Shown here: one piece after another, positions 1-11,817 of the stretch
How the letters are laid out: the number at the start of each line of letters is the position of its first letter
Numbering within the stretch: the first letter of the stretch is position 1
Source: Rhexocercosporidium sp. MPI-PUGE-AT-0058
Taxonomy: Eukaryota; Ascomycota; Leotiomycetes; Helotiales
Assembly (NCBI GenBank): GCA_020746875.1
Contig: JAGTJL010000039.1
Coordinates: forward strand, 62,001 to 126,000
DNA length: 64,000 bases
Direction of reading: 5' to 3'
The notes under the pieces: model-generated
What the model was told of the DNA's origin: nothing
Database searches by the model: none
Seen by the model: the letters and a program-made list of their open reading frames with translations, nothing else
Translations under genes and position numbers: made by a program

Positions 1-3000
1 CTGGCGTCATTTTGGCCTGCGCTACGAGCGAGACTGAGAGGTCAGTGAAAGTATATGTAAAGGGTAAGCCTGTCGCCCGAAGCAATGGCACTAGGTGCCG
101 TGTAGTGCCTCCAGTGCCAGCGCCGATTTCGAGAATGCGGAAGGGCTCGCCGTCAAGCGACGCAGTGGCCTGTAAATGGATTGCTGCTGCGACAAAGTCG
201 CTTAGCACCTGCGTGGCGGCCCATAGGTCAGGTCCATTGGTGTAGAAGTCCTTGAGGAGCGCGCGGCCGGTGTCGCTGCCGAAGAGGAGGCAGACAGGGT
301 CGGCTCGGCCTGTGAGGCACTCAGCCAGGTGCGGTCCAAGCAGATCAAGCAGGCCGTGTGAGGATGCAAATTGGGGATAAGTCCCTATTAGCTCTGCGCT
401 GAGTTCTCTGGCTGACTGTTTACTGGTAGGATTGCTAGTTTCAAAAGGGTTGGCTGAGCTGCGTAAAAAGCCGTCAGGCGTCCTTTTAACGACAACGCAG
501 GCTTCTTCTAGGATGTCCCAGAGACGCGAAACTTCTCTCTGGTACTTGGGTAGCGTCGCGCCAAGGGATACGATTTTCTCCCCCTCTTTGCAGTCCTTAA
601 TAGGACAGCCGAGCTTGTCGAAACCCTCAACAATAAAGGCAGCGACAACTTTCAACTGTTGCGGATATACGAGATCCCAATAGCTGGTTAGTTTGGTATC
701 TTTGGCGTGCATGTCGAAATTTCCACGGACCTGCTGGAAGGCGGTGTGGATTGACACCGGGCCGTAGCCTATCGTCCGATCTTGTTTCTTGGTCCCTATT
801 AGGGTCCCTGTCCCCGCGATAGGGGAAAAAGTACCCTGATTGATGCTGGTCCCTGTTGTCAAGCGCGCTTGGCCAATACTTAATGAAACACCCAAAGACT
901 CGGTGATTAGATGGCAGGCTGACGCCACGTCAGTCGCTAAAGAAAACTCTGCCGACGTGATTTCAACGTAGAAAGCTTCATTCAGCTTGCTGATAATCTC
1001 CCCTGAAACGAGAGAGTCAATCCCTAAGTCTTCAAGGTTTGAATCCAGCCGGATATCCTCTATTGTCAAACCTAGAGAGTCGCTAAGGATCTGGAATATA
1101 GTATCCTGCAAAGCGGGAGCCACGTCATCGACGACAGGCTGGTGGACAGTCTTCGGCCCCGGGTCCTTGCTATCGTCCTCGCCGCTGTCCTTGGATAAGA
1201 TCAGAGCACAGAGGGACGCAACGTTGATAACCTTGGAAAACTCGTTGCTAGAGATATCCGTGTTGAACCTTTTAGAGATGCTAGCTATAATCTCTGGACT
1301 GACTAACGAATCCGCGCCGAGCTCTTCCAGGGTGCTAGTTCTTATGACTTGCTCGGCTGGTATGTCCAGAGACTGGGAGAGAACCTCTCGGACACCGCTC
1401 AGGTATATGTCGGCTGCAGCTCCAGAGCTCCTGGCTACCTCGACTGGAGCATCGATGGCAGGTAAAGGCTCATGTGTTAGGACCGCGGCAGGCTTCATCA
1501 ACGGGGTAGCTGAAAGCCGCCCGTCTCTCACCACGATGTTGGCATTGGCTCCTGCTACTAATTTAGCCAGGGAAAGGCGCGGAATTCTGGTGAACTCAAG
1601 GCTCTTGGCCGACCAAATAGTCTTCAAGGTCTGTTTGTCCAACGCAAATACGTCGAGCCACACCTTGTTCTGGTTCTCCCTGACGACCTGGGTATAGGCC
1701 CTAAACTGTCCGTGTGTCGGGCTCTGCCAGTTCATGGGACTGACAGTGTCTATGCCTGTGCAGATATAGGACATCCTTTCGTTCTCTCCGTCCTCTACGC
1801 CGATATCGCGCAGCGAGTGTATGAACGCGCCTGGCACCTGCAAAAAGGTGTCCACGACGAACGGGTCTGCGATGCTGTCGTTGGGTGTCCTGGCTGCGGG
1901 ATCGAGGTTATGCGTGGGTATTGCGATGTCACCCGCCCCCTCGGCGCCCTTGGCGGCCAAGTGCTTTAGACCTCGATATGGAGCAGAATACTTTGCCATG
2001 CTCGAGAAGACCTTGTAAACCATGCTGCCGCGAAGGGCATCCGCATCTGTGTCTTTGTCCAGCAGCCGGGTGATTCGGGCCCATCTATCGGTGTCATCGC
2101 CCTGGTCACTAACACTGCGGTGGCCCAGAATCACAGTACCGGTGGCGTGGGAGGTTGGATTGTCGTCTTTTTGGGTGGAACAAAGCTCAAAGTCCCACTC
2201 GCCCGGTGACTTCTTGGTCACGGACAAACCGATTGACCGCTCCGTAAGCAGACCCAAGGGCGCCTTGATTGCTAGGCTCTTGACTGTCATCTCCGAATCC
2301 TGGTACGGTTCTAACGAGGAGACGGCGAGCGTCGCTAGCTCCAAGTACATGGCCGCGGGACATATAGGTGATCCGACAACTGCATGCCCTTGAACAATCT
2401 CTTGATACCGTCTGCTGCGCGGGTCAACCTTGAATACGAACGTGCCGGCGCCCTGTTGACTCTGGGTTGCGTCCTGTATGATGTAGGGGAACTCGCTCGG
2501 GTGCTTCAAGCAGTGAGGGCATGGTGAAGGTGCCATTAAGGCCCTATCGCCGGCTGCCTTGGTTGTGTCGTCGCCCAACAGACGAGGGGTGTAGTCCAGC
2601 CAGTGGCTATTCTTCTCAAACTGGTACGGCGGTAAGGTTGTAGTGGCGTAGCTGGCGCGCTGGTCCTTGTGGAACGGCCAGAATTGGACGTCGGGCAGCC
2701 CATTCTTCCACAGCGTGATGATTCCATTGGTAAGCGATCGGGCCGGGCCCGTGCCGTTGATGGCCACGAAGACATGCTCGGCCTGAGCCTGGACACGCGG
2801 AATGGCGTTCCTAGCCATGGAGATAATGGGCCCACCAAATCCTGCCTCAAGGAATATACATGGGCCAAGACTGTCGGTAATGCGCTCAATAGCCTGCATG
2901 AAGTAAACTGGCCCTCGGGTATTGCTGGCTATCACGTTGGATCCAGGGCCGGTCCAAGTTCCTTTGTGACAGGATTCAAACCGCAATACAGGTCTCTATC

Positions 3001-6000
3001 ACAAGAGTTAGTGTGGGGTGAGTGTTTTTTCCTAAGGGACATGAACATAAAGTTCATAGATTGTGATCAGTATGTACCTTGAAGGGGACCGTAGCTGACA
3101 ACTTGCCGCTCTCCTCGACTATTGAGTCTGCCATTGCACAATGGTAGGCGTGCATCCCCTTCAAGACCTTGAAGCGCAGTGCCTCACCTGCCGACTTTCT
3201 TCCTTTCAAGTAGGATTCAAGCAGCTTGACACCTAGTGTTGGACCCGCGACCACGTAGTGGTTCGGCCCGTTGTAGCAAGCGACACTAAGCGTGGATTCG
3301 GGGTGCTGCTCAAAGAACGGCTCCAAGTGTTCCGCCGGCGTCTTGTTCGTCTTGACAAGTTCAGCTTCAATAGTTACCATGGATCCAGTATCTTCGCCCC
3401 ACAGCCTCTGGATGATGGACGCACGGCCTACACGACGTTAGTACTGGGAGGCATCATGTACTCAAGCGGTGATTATATCCGTTCGCGTCAAGGAACATGA
3501 TTCACTCACTAGAAAGCAGTTAGCATCCGACTTCTTCTTACAAATAGATAAGAGAGGCGGGTTAGAGAAAGACGGGTTGGGGTTAGTGTTCTGCACACGT
3601 ACCTGGTAACAAGCCTCATTCCATCCTCAAGTGTCATGATGCCCGAGACCGTCGCCGCGGCCCACTCGCCGAAAGAGTGACCGCAGACCGCTTGTGGTTG
3701 CAGGCACGAATCGAGCCAGGACATGGCGCTCGAGTACTGGATAGCGAACATGGCAGCGTGGCGGAGGATGAGATCGCCATCGCCCTGTAGTCCGCCAAGG
3801 ATGGCTGGAAAGAGACTGGGCAAACCGAGCCGACAAATCGCCTCGTCGCACTGGTGCAGGTGTTTTCGGAAAAGCACGGAGCTGTTGTAGAGATGCTGGG
3901 CCGGTGGCACGGTGTTGCCGTTCTGTCCGCTGAATAACAGCACGACAGGTCTAGCGCGTTGGGCAACCGAGACGTGTCTCTCTGGGCTGGACAGCTGGAT
4001 CTGAAGCTCGCTCACTGCACCGACAGAACATGTTCATTAGCGCTGGCTCGCAGGTTCTCCTTGAGGCAGAAACATCTACTCACAAGACTTCGCCGTCGTG
4101 CAGAGTAGTTGCTGGTGATGACGACTTCGCTTTGTCGCCAATGTAAAGGCCAAGTCGTGCAAGCCGGGAGCAAACGACCCATCTTCAATCTGAACCTTGA
4201 GCTTCTCGCAGTAAGAAAACAAGCTGGTGGCAGAGGCTGCGGATATTATGATGGGCAACGTATCAATGGAAGCGACCGAAGTGTGTGCTACCGATTCTTC
4301 ATATTCTGTCTTGCTTGATGATTGTGATCGCGATGGTGCGGGTGCGACGACAGCGACGGCATTGTTGCCTGACGCTCCGTAGCTGTTCACTAAGGCTAAC
4401 CTCATACTATCGCTCCAGTCCTGGAGCGAGGTTGCAATGGCAAGCCTATCGGGTTCGAGAGGCTGTATGTTGGGATTCAACATGTTGAACTGAGCCTGGG
4501 GTGTGATCTTTCCGTATCGCATCATAAGCAAGACTTTGATCAGCGAGATGACTCCTGAGGCGCCCTCGGTGTGGCCGATGTTAGCCTTGACTGCGCCCAC
4601 GTGCAGTGTCGTGGGCCTGTTCTTCCCGCCTAGGACTTGACGTATAGCACCCATCTCAACAGGGTCTCCCACACGGGTGCCAGTGCCGTGGGCCTCGACG
4701 TAGGACACGTCACTTGGGTCGACGCCGGCGCGGGCCAGCACGTCGCGATACAAGGCGGTCTGGCTCTCCAGTACCGGGTTCGTGATGCTGGTGCTGTTCA
4801 CATTCTGGTTGTTCCCCGTAGCGAGCAAGACGCCCCGGATGTCGTCGCCGTCGGCAAGAGCAGCGCGCAGGGGCTTGAGGACCACGACGCCGACGGCCTC
4901 GCCGCGGCAGTAACCGTCTGCGCGGGCGTCAAATGTCTTGCAGGGCCCCGTCTCGCTGAGGAAGCCGCCGATACGCATGGCGTCGAACAGGGCTGTATTT
5001 GTGATCAGGTTGGCGCCGCCCGCCACGGCGCGCGTGCACTCACCCAACTGCAGGGCGCGGCAGGCTTGGTGGATAGCTACCATAGACGACGAGCAGGCCG
5101 TGTCGATGGTTTGCGACGGCCCCGTCCAGCCGAAGTGGTGGCTCAGCCGTCCCGCGGCGAACGAGCGCAACATCCCGCCGCCCGTGTAAGGTGAGACAGC
5201 GTTGCTGGCCAAGTTGAGCGGCCAGTCGGGGGCGTTCATCCCAACGAAGCAGCCCGTCGTGTGGCCGTCATCGTCCTGCTCGCTCACCTCCGGCCCCGAC
5301 TGCTTCTTGTCGCCGCCGAGCCAGCCTGCACACTCGAGCGCATGGTACGTGGTCTGGAGCAGCAGGCGTTGATGTGGGTCAAGGGCTACCGCCTCGCGCC
5401 TGGTCTTCTTAAAGAACTGGTGGTCGAAACACTCGACGTGCGACATTAGGTTAGCCCACATCTTAGGCTTGTTTGCTATGTCGGGAAACCGTTCTGGAGT
5501 CATTTCGCGCGCCATGCTTTTGCCTTGCAGGAGGCATTGCCATAGGTCCTCCGCCGTCTCCCCGGCTGCTGTCTGGCATGCCAAGCCCACTACGGCTACG
5601 GCATGCTGAGGATAGTCGGCAAATCTTGGCCCTGACCGGACGTCGCCCGTTCTCCTCGGTGTGATATTCCGGAGCATGGGATGGCGCGGCGGTTCGTCGG
5701 CATCCAGCTCCACGGCACGCACGACGGCGGCGTGGTCGGTGTCGAGGCCGGCGATACGATCCCACGCCGCGAACGCTTCTTCCTGGCTGATGTCGTCGAA
5801 TCCTCTGGCCTGCATGCCCCGGGTGATGATACGGATCACCGACTTGCTCTGCGTGTTCAGGCCTACGCCACGCCAACAAGACCACAGGATGGATGTGCTG
5901 TTGTCGCCCTGATGTCGCCGGTGCGCCGCCAGCCCTTCGAGGAATGCATTGGCTGGCGCGTAGGATAGCTGGCCCTCGAACCCGACGAGTTGTCCAAAAG

Positions 6001-7078
6001 AACTAATGAGAACAAAGAAGTCCAGAGTGCCTGGCGGAAACAGATGGTCGAGCGTGAGGGCACCCACGATCTTGGGTGCGAGTACCTCGGCCATGTCTGT
6101 TGGCGAGCAGCGCTCAAGAGTATGATAACCTGCGATGCCGGCCGCGTGCACGACTCCCTTAACTGGTGGCAAGCCTAGACGCTCGATACTCTGGCTCAGT
6201 TCGGAGCCGGCACCGGGCTTGCTAAGATCGATGGCGAGCACGTGAGCCGTCGTACCCGTTGCCTCGAGCATCTTGATACGCAAGAGGAGCTTTTCAACAC
6301 TTGCATCTCGTTTCGTGCTGTCCTGATGATCTGTTGGGATGCCTTGGCGGGAAACGAGAAGCAAGTTTCGGGCGCCGCGCTCGCCTAGCCACGTCGCAAT
6401 CTCCAGGCCCATACCCCGCGTCCCGCCAGTGATCAGGTATGTGCCTTGCAGACTTGGCTGCACCCGCGACGGCACGCCGGCACTAGGCTCATCTGGGAAA
6501 GGCTGAAGCGAGGCCGTCTGCGCTGTGCCGTTGCGGATCCGGACAACGTCAAAGACGTGTGCGGAAAGAATAGCCGATGTTGGAAAGTACAAGCGGTCCG
6601 TCTCAAACATGCCCCCAAAGATGTTAGGAGCCTCCATTTTCAACACGCGGGCCAGTCCTGTGAGAGGGGCGTAGGCTAGACCAGCGGTGCCGGTATGCTG
6701 GGTGGTGAGGGAAACCAGCTTGCATGTCGGACATTTGCCGGACTGTAGGTACTTGCGTAACAGCTGAGCTGCTTCGACAAGTCTCAAGCAGGACTGAGTG
6801 ACGGCTTCGTAGATGACCTCTTTGGTCGTAGGGGTGTGGGGAATGTGCACCAAAATGGATCGAGCTGATATTATGGGCAAGATATCTGCGGTACAATCCA
6901 AGACGGCAGTCGCGTAGCCCTCAGTAGCGAGTTGTTTTTCATAAGCCGTGATGAGTTCTTTGTTGTAGGCTCCGTCGTTGTCTGGAATCAGGAAGGCAAC
7001 TGTATCATAGACCGTTTGCTGTTCTGGCAGGGTGGCAGGTGTCCAGCAAACTCTATGAACAAGCCCAACGGTGTCCAT
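1..7078 (-). CDS. Iterative polyketide synthase, KR-KS-AT-PT-ACP-ACP-CMeT (3' end outside window)
   Basis: Multidomain enzyme that would build a methylated polyketide from malonyl units. Exons: 7078-4084, 4014-3603, 3427-3078, 2995-<1, about 2,250 residues in view. Order seen: pseudo-KR and ketoreductase (residues 1-480; TGGTRGMG near 217, catalytic Tyr373 and Asn377 in SYAPANAF); ketosynthase (about 490-920; Cys662 in DTACSSS, His797 in EAHGTGT, His836 in NIGHTEG); acyltransferase (GHSFGE, Ser codon 3674-3676); product-template/DH fold (His codon 2384-2386, Asp codon 1850-1852); two carrier domains (Ser codons 1307-1309 and 1013-1015); methyltransferase motif I (EIGAGTGGTT, about 105-130). 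The frame is open from 2995 to the window edge. PT, double ACP and CMeT are typical of non-reducing synthases, which normally have no KR; no SAT domain is present. The start is the first Met of the open frame, after a stop-rich leader. The exon 2/3 junction is one base out of frame, so function is uncertain. Confidence 0.93.
2996..3077 (-). other. Intron 3 of the polyketide synthase
   Basis: An 82-nt intron with donor GTACAT, branch ACTAAC and acceptor GATAG. It joins ...SATVPFK to RPVLRFESC in phase 0, at the end of the acyltransferase. Confidence 0.85.
3428..3602 (-). other. Intron 2 of the polyketide synthase, joins out of frame by one base
   Basis: Donor GTACGTG follows ...MRLVTR inside the acyltransferase. 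The best acceptor, TGTAG, sits behind a good branch site (ACTAAC) and precedes RASIIQRLWGE. Both flanks are well conserved AT sequence, but canonical splicing leaves two bases on each side, four in all, and the reading frame is lost. One G fewer at the acceptor would give LVT-S-RASIIQ, the usual AT sequence. A second donor-like GTGAGTG lies at 3509 and further acceptors are present, but no combination I tried restores the frame. It is a frameshift, a sequencing error or unusual splicing. Confidence 0.55.
4015..4083 (-). other. Intron 1 of the polyketide synthase (KS-AT linker)
   Basis: A 69-nt GT-AG intron with donor GTGAGTAG and acceptor TGCAG. It joins ...TTAKS to LSELQIQLS in frame (one base plus two bases of the split Leu codon). 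Confidence 0.85.
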
Positions 7079-7175
7079 TTCTCACCGGTTTTGAGCTTTT
7101 CTTCCCTTCTTCTCCTTTATCTCCTCGGCTCTGTTCCTCGTTAGCTAGGTGAAAGTTACAATCCCACTTCAAGCC

Positions 7176-7225
7176 CACCGGTATTTACTGGGGGTGTTCT
7201 CTTCTTTCTGTTGGTAATACCGGTG
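7176..7225. promoter_or_regulatory. Perfect 10-bp inverted repeat in the polyketide synthase promoter
   Basis: CACCGGTATT at 7176-7185 is mirrored by AATACCGGTG at 7216-7225, 98-147 bp upstream of the start codon. A further ACCGGT lies in the leader at 7084-7089. Each half contains a CCGG core, as many sites of fungal Zn2Cys6 regulators do. Binding is an inference only. Confidence 0.45.
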
Positions 7226-7690
7226 GTGAGTACTCAAATAAGTATCGATACAATGCACTGGCTGGACAGGAATCACTTATGAATTGCTGTACAGTCTGTA
7301 TGCGGGTATATCGGTTTGTTTGCGTGTAGCCTTTCTCCATAAGGAGGAAAAGCTCACCTATATCCCTCTGCAATTCAGCCCATAGGGGGCTGCCGGCCGC
7401 TGCCGGCCGAATACAACTACCGAGGTTGGGTGGCTTGAAATAGACTTCGGCTACCTACGCGAGTCGTTCCCCTGTTCGGTTCTAACAATAACACCGACAC
7501 TAGCTACCCCTGCATAGTCCCTATGATGGAACCGACAATTACTATATTTTGTACTACAATAAGTGTTATACTTTGGCAGAAAAGTTTTAATTGATGGATG
7601 TAAGAATTAGTTACAGTTTTATCTTACCTTCTCTTTATAATATTTCGCAATATAAGTAAGTTAATAGCATAGATAAAGGTAATTTTCATA
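7226..7690. other. Intergenic region, no gene seen
   Basis: Normal composition to about 7500, then AT-rich. It holds a direct repeat of CTGCCGGCC near 7391-7410. A 62-codon minus-strand ORF at 7185-7373 has no recognisable features. Confidence 0.5.
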
Positions 7691-7806
7691 CCACTTTCTT
7701 TTTTTCGAATCTTTTGACCCCCCTGCGAACTCTCAATTTCCAACTTTATTTCACTATAAACTACTAGAACTCCCTATATCCTGGCCCGCTAAGTTAGTCA
7801 TTCAAG

Positions 7807-9336
7807 ATGACGAGTAGTCCTGGACCAATGGAGTTGTCTGACCCGCCGGAGGCATTAAGTGACCCTTTTGGTTCCTTCCCCCTCTCAGACCCTATGATTA
7901 TCCTCGGAGATACGGAAGTAGAGGCGTCTAGCCCTACCCTTCCATATTCTAACACTGGGAACTCAACCGCTATACAGAATGCGGCTCCCCTTTCATCTGA
8001 CCACCGTGAGATGCCCCTTTCTTCTGCGGATTTTTCTGCCGCTCCTCCCCGCCCTACCCGACCAATTAGGAAAAGAGGCCCTGGCCCCCTTCCTAACCGA
8101 GATCCTACTAATAAAGCCCTCAGACTGTCTCAAGAAACAAACAAATCACCAAGGGACCTCATCCTGAACGCTAGGGACTTGATTGTATAAGCCTATACCC
8201 TTACAAAGGCACGTGAAGAACAGTCGAAGCTCCTAGACCTCCTAGAGGTCTTCAGGGAATACACGGAGAAAGGCAAACTACAATCAGCGTCTTCAATTAT
8301 TGCCTCTCAAATAGCTAATCTAGAAACGGCTATTAGGCAAATTGAACACAAAACTAAAGCCCTTGCTAAATCGCCACCCCCTGCAACCGACCTACCCTCC
8401 AGAACCAACACAACGGCTTCCACCAGAAGTACAACCCCCTCCTTTGCCAGCGTAGCAACACAAGGAGCTATAAGATCTGGCAGTCCCCAAGACTGGACTA
8501 TTGTTAAGAAGAAGAACAAAGGCCAGGCTTCTAAACCCGCAAAGCAAGCCGCCCAAAATCGACTTATATTAGTCAAATCCGTCGCTAGCAACAATACCGA
8601 CTTCTCATCCCTAGCGACGAGAAATGCCTTTAATAAAGCATTCTCTGAAAAGGGGATTAAAGGGCCAGTTGTGGCCACGGTATCCAAATCACTCGGCCAA
8701 AACCTAGTTGTTACCACTACTAGCGCCTTCTCAGCCGATTTCCTCTTGGAGAAGCAAGCGATATGGCAGCATATTGTTGCTTTTAAAACAGCCCAAAAAG
8801 ATGAGCCCTGGCATAAGGTAGTTCTACATAGTATACCTACTGCTGACTTCAATACGCCAGAAGGGATGGCTCTTGTTATTAAAGAAATCTAGACCTTTAA
8901 TAAAGGCCTGAAGCCAATTGGAACCCCATACTGGCTCACATCAGCTGAAAAACGCTCAACCCAACGTGCAGGCTCAATCGCAGTAGCCTTTGCCACAAAA
9001 GAAGAGGCAGACAGAGCAATTCGAAACAGGCTCTATATTGCTGGGATAAGCGCCCGGGTAGAGAAACTATACTCTACAGCCCCCACCACACAATGCCCAA
9101 AATACCAGGGTTTCGGCCACCTTGAGAATCACTGCAAAAGAGGCCCGTTCTGCCGACTTTGCAGTGAAAAACACGCCACCCAACAGTACTACTGTAGCTC
9201 CTGCCAAGCCAAAGGAGCAAGGTGCCAACATCTAGCCCCCAAGTGCGCCAACTGTGGGGAACCATATACTGCAGACACGAAATCGTGCGAGGTACTTCTT
9301 GTAATCAAGCATAAGGGTCCTGCTATGCAACTTTAA
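7807..9336 (+). pseudogene. LINE ORF1, Gag-like zinc-knuckle protein
   Basis: A 509-codon frame opening with MTSSPGPMELSDPP and running to TAA at 9334-9336, with in-frame stops near 8188 and 8890. The N-terminal third is Pro/Ser-rich. A helical middle region follows (AREEQSKLLDLLEVF near 8210). The C-terminus has a CCHC-type array from about 9090 (CPKYQGFGHLENHC, then CRLC, CSSC and CANCGE). The first knuckle has Tyr in place of its second Cys, a single G-to-A change. The protein would coat the element RNA. Its stop overlaps the ORF2 start as TAATG. Confidence 0.82.
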
Positions 9337-11515
9337 TGCTAAGTAGTAGCATAAAGATCCTCCAAGTGAACCTCAATCGAAACCCCTCCGCTACCGAAAG
9401 TGCGTTAGAAACAGCAATTGAGCTCAAAGCAACTTAATAGTAATTCAAGAACCATGGGTTACTGACGACAACGCACGCTCAATTGCGCACCAGAGCTTCG
9501 CACAGATCCTCCCCCCAGATAATAGTCTTCGTCCCAGAACGCTAGTCTATGTGTCTAAGGCATTTCATCCCCTAGTCAGCCTAGCGACTAGCTCTCCGAG
9601 GGACCCCGATCTACTAGCTATAGACATTATAGAAGGAAACGCGAAGATCCAACTCCTAAATGTCTATAACGAAGCGGACTAAGCTGGAGTCGGCCCTAAG
9701 ACCCTCGAACGTTGTTTGTTTCACCAACCATTATCTACAAACACCATTCTTCTGGGAGACTTCAATACACACCACCTATAGTGGGATCCGCTAGCTAAGA
9801 AAACCTCGGGAGCCGACCAGCTCATGGAATGGCTAGAGCAGCAAGACCTACAGCTCATAAACTCCCCTGGTACGGGCACCTTCTTCCGGCCTCACCTCGC
9901 TAGGGAATCAGTGCTGGACCTCACATTCGCTTCTAGCACCTTAGCGAGCAATATCGAGGACTGGCAGGTACTACCAGACCTAGGCTCTGACCATTACGGT
10001 CTCCTCTTCTCGATTTCTGGCACAAAGATAGTGATGGTGGACAACCCGGTTCAACCGACCTGTTTTAATACTCGACTGGCCAAATGGGACCTCTTTGCCA
10101 CTTCCCTACAATCAAGTATCTCAGAAAGCATGACCCTCAATTCAAACGACTTAGAGAGCCTTGTCCCTAACTGAGAGGATCAGCTAGGGATCCTAGAAGG
10201 GAACACGCCTATTACAGCTGTATTAGACAAGGCGGCTTCTAAACTCACAGACGCAATAACTAAAGCCGCAAAGGCTAGTATCCCATTAAACAAGCCAGGA
10301 GCGAGGTCTAAGCCATGGTGGAACGAAGACCTTAAAGCGCCTAGAAAATACATGATGCAAAGGCAAAGAGGCATAGCTGGAGACCCTAAGTCAATACAGC
10401 TATACCTCCAAGCTAAGAACACCTACTTCTTGGCGATTAAACGCGCGAAGAGGGACCACTGGAACCAGTTTCTAGAAAAGGAGGACCCAAAGTCGATCTA
10501 TAAGGCCATGGCTTACACCTCTGACAAGCGGGTCGAGAGAACACCTCCTATTCAATCTGCGCCTACGCAGCTAGAAGATATATTCCAGGGAAAATGTTCT
10601 GCCTTCCGAAATACACTATTCCCGCCCCCGCCGAGTGCCCCCGAGCCGAATTGGGAGGAGTTCCAATCTTCGACCAAGTGGGAATGGCCCAACCTTACCA
10701 GGACAGAACTGAAAAATGCATGCTCAGCAGAGGTCAAAGGGAGAACTCCTGGCCCTGATTCCATAACACAGGAAATCATTTTCCAAGCCTACAAAGCAAT
10801 CCCCGAGGTGTTCTACAGACTCTACTCCAGCTTAATTAACATCGGATATCACCCAACATGTTGGAGACAAGCCACAGGAGCTATTCTAAGGAAGCAAGAA
10901 AAGCCAGATTACACAGCCCTAAAGGCCTACCGAGTCATCTCGCTACTAAACTGCCTCGGCAAAGTAAGCGAAAGAATTCTAGCTCAAAGGCTTAGCTACT
11001 TGGCAGAAACAACCGACCTGCTTCACCTTAGCCAAATCGGAGGCAGACTAAAGAAATCAGCTATAGACGTTGTACTCCTCCTAACTAATGAAGTAGAAAC
11101 AAATAGACGGCTAAAGCGGAAGACTACTACTCTATTCCTCGACGTTAAAGGCGCCTTCGACTATATGGCCAGGAACTAACTACTCGGGATCCTTCAGAAG
11201 CTCTAATTGCCTAGTAATTTAGTAGCATGGACCTCATTATTCTTTAATAATCGGCCACTCAGACTCTCTTTCGACGGTCAAATAGAAGAATTTAGTAGAA
11301 TCGAGACTGGAATACCCTAGGGTAGCCCAATTTCGCCCATACTGTTCTTGATATATATTAGAGAGCTCTTTCCTCGAATTGCCGCCAAGGTCCTCTTATA
11401 TATCGACGATATCTCGCTCACCGTAGCGTTTACAAGCCTCAAAAAGAACATTAAGATTCTCTAGAGAGAAGTAGCAAAGATATATGAGCTAGGCGCTAAG
11501 AACGCCATACACAGT
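9336..11515 (+). pseudogene. LINE ORF2, endonuclease-reverse transcriptase
   Basis: Starts at ATG 9336, overlapping the ORF1 stop. After about 30 codons (IKILQVNLNRNP) the frame shifts near 9431. The endonuclease continues (IQEPWVTDDN; LLGDFNTHH near 9757; GSDHYGLLFS near 9990). The reverse transcriptase runs from 10352 with TLFLDVKGAFD near 11135 and YIDD near 11400. In-frame stops occur near 9780, 10173, 11177, 11320 and 11462, several at conserved Trp or Gln positions. The sequence stops shortly after the catalytic YIDD, so the rest of the thumb and any RNase H are absent. Non-functional. Confidence 0.85.
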
Positions 11516-11600
11516 GCCGTCAGTAGTATTACTTTAGTAAATACTCCAGTATTTTGGGGCAATTTTATCACTACCATATAGGACCAGACCACAAATACGC

Positions 11601-11658
11601 ACAGTGTAATTACCATACCATACTGTATATATACGGCCGTACAAATGTATTACACTGT
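11601..11658. repeat. Short inverted repeat in the LINE/hAT boundary
   Basis: ACAGTGTAAT at 11601-11610 pairs with ATTACACTGT at 11649-11658, around an AT-rich loop. It lies between the last LINE coding sequence and the hAT transposase, so it may belong to a transposon end or a tiny MITE. I found no target duplication. Confidence 0.5.
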
Positions 11659-11817
11659 AAAAAGGATCCACGCCCAAAACACCCAAAAAAGGAAAGAATG
11701 CCACTATTCCCAACTTTAATTCGTAGGGCTTGATTCCCAAGCCTCCTATAGCTGTGAGTCACTAGACCTAGCCACACTTAGATCTCTATCACACTGCCCA
11801 ATTTGCCTAAGCATATA

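Larger units (their letters stand above)
7690..11515 (+). mobile_element. Tad-like non-LTR retrotransposon (LINE), 3'-truncated and mutated
   Basis: Two consecutive ORFs on the plus strand: a Gag-like protein with zinc knuckles, then endonuclease and reverse transcriptase. Both are interrupted by stops, mostly CAA/CAG-to-TAA/TAG or TGG-to-TAG as RIP produces. Recognisable similarity ends near 11,510 just after the reverse transcriptase, so RNase H and the 3' end are missing. The 5' limit is approximate; the pyrimidine-rich stretch 7690-7800 could be the 5' untranslated region. Confidence 0.85.

Noticed and set aside
987..1697. Long plus-strand ORF of 236 codons, and others on the plus strand from 12 to 5,968
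   Set aside because: They lie antisense to the polyketide synthase, whose minus frame carries ACP, PT, AT and KS motifs. They have no motifs of their own.
3627..3966. Minus-strand ORFs in other frames within 3,627-3,966 and 2,536-2,889
   Set aside because: Shadows of the acyltransferase and linker exons; the conserved frame is different.
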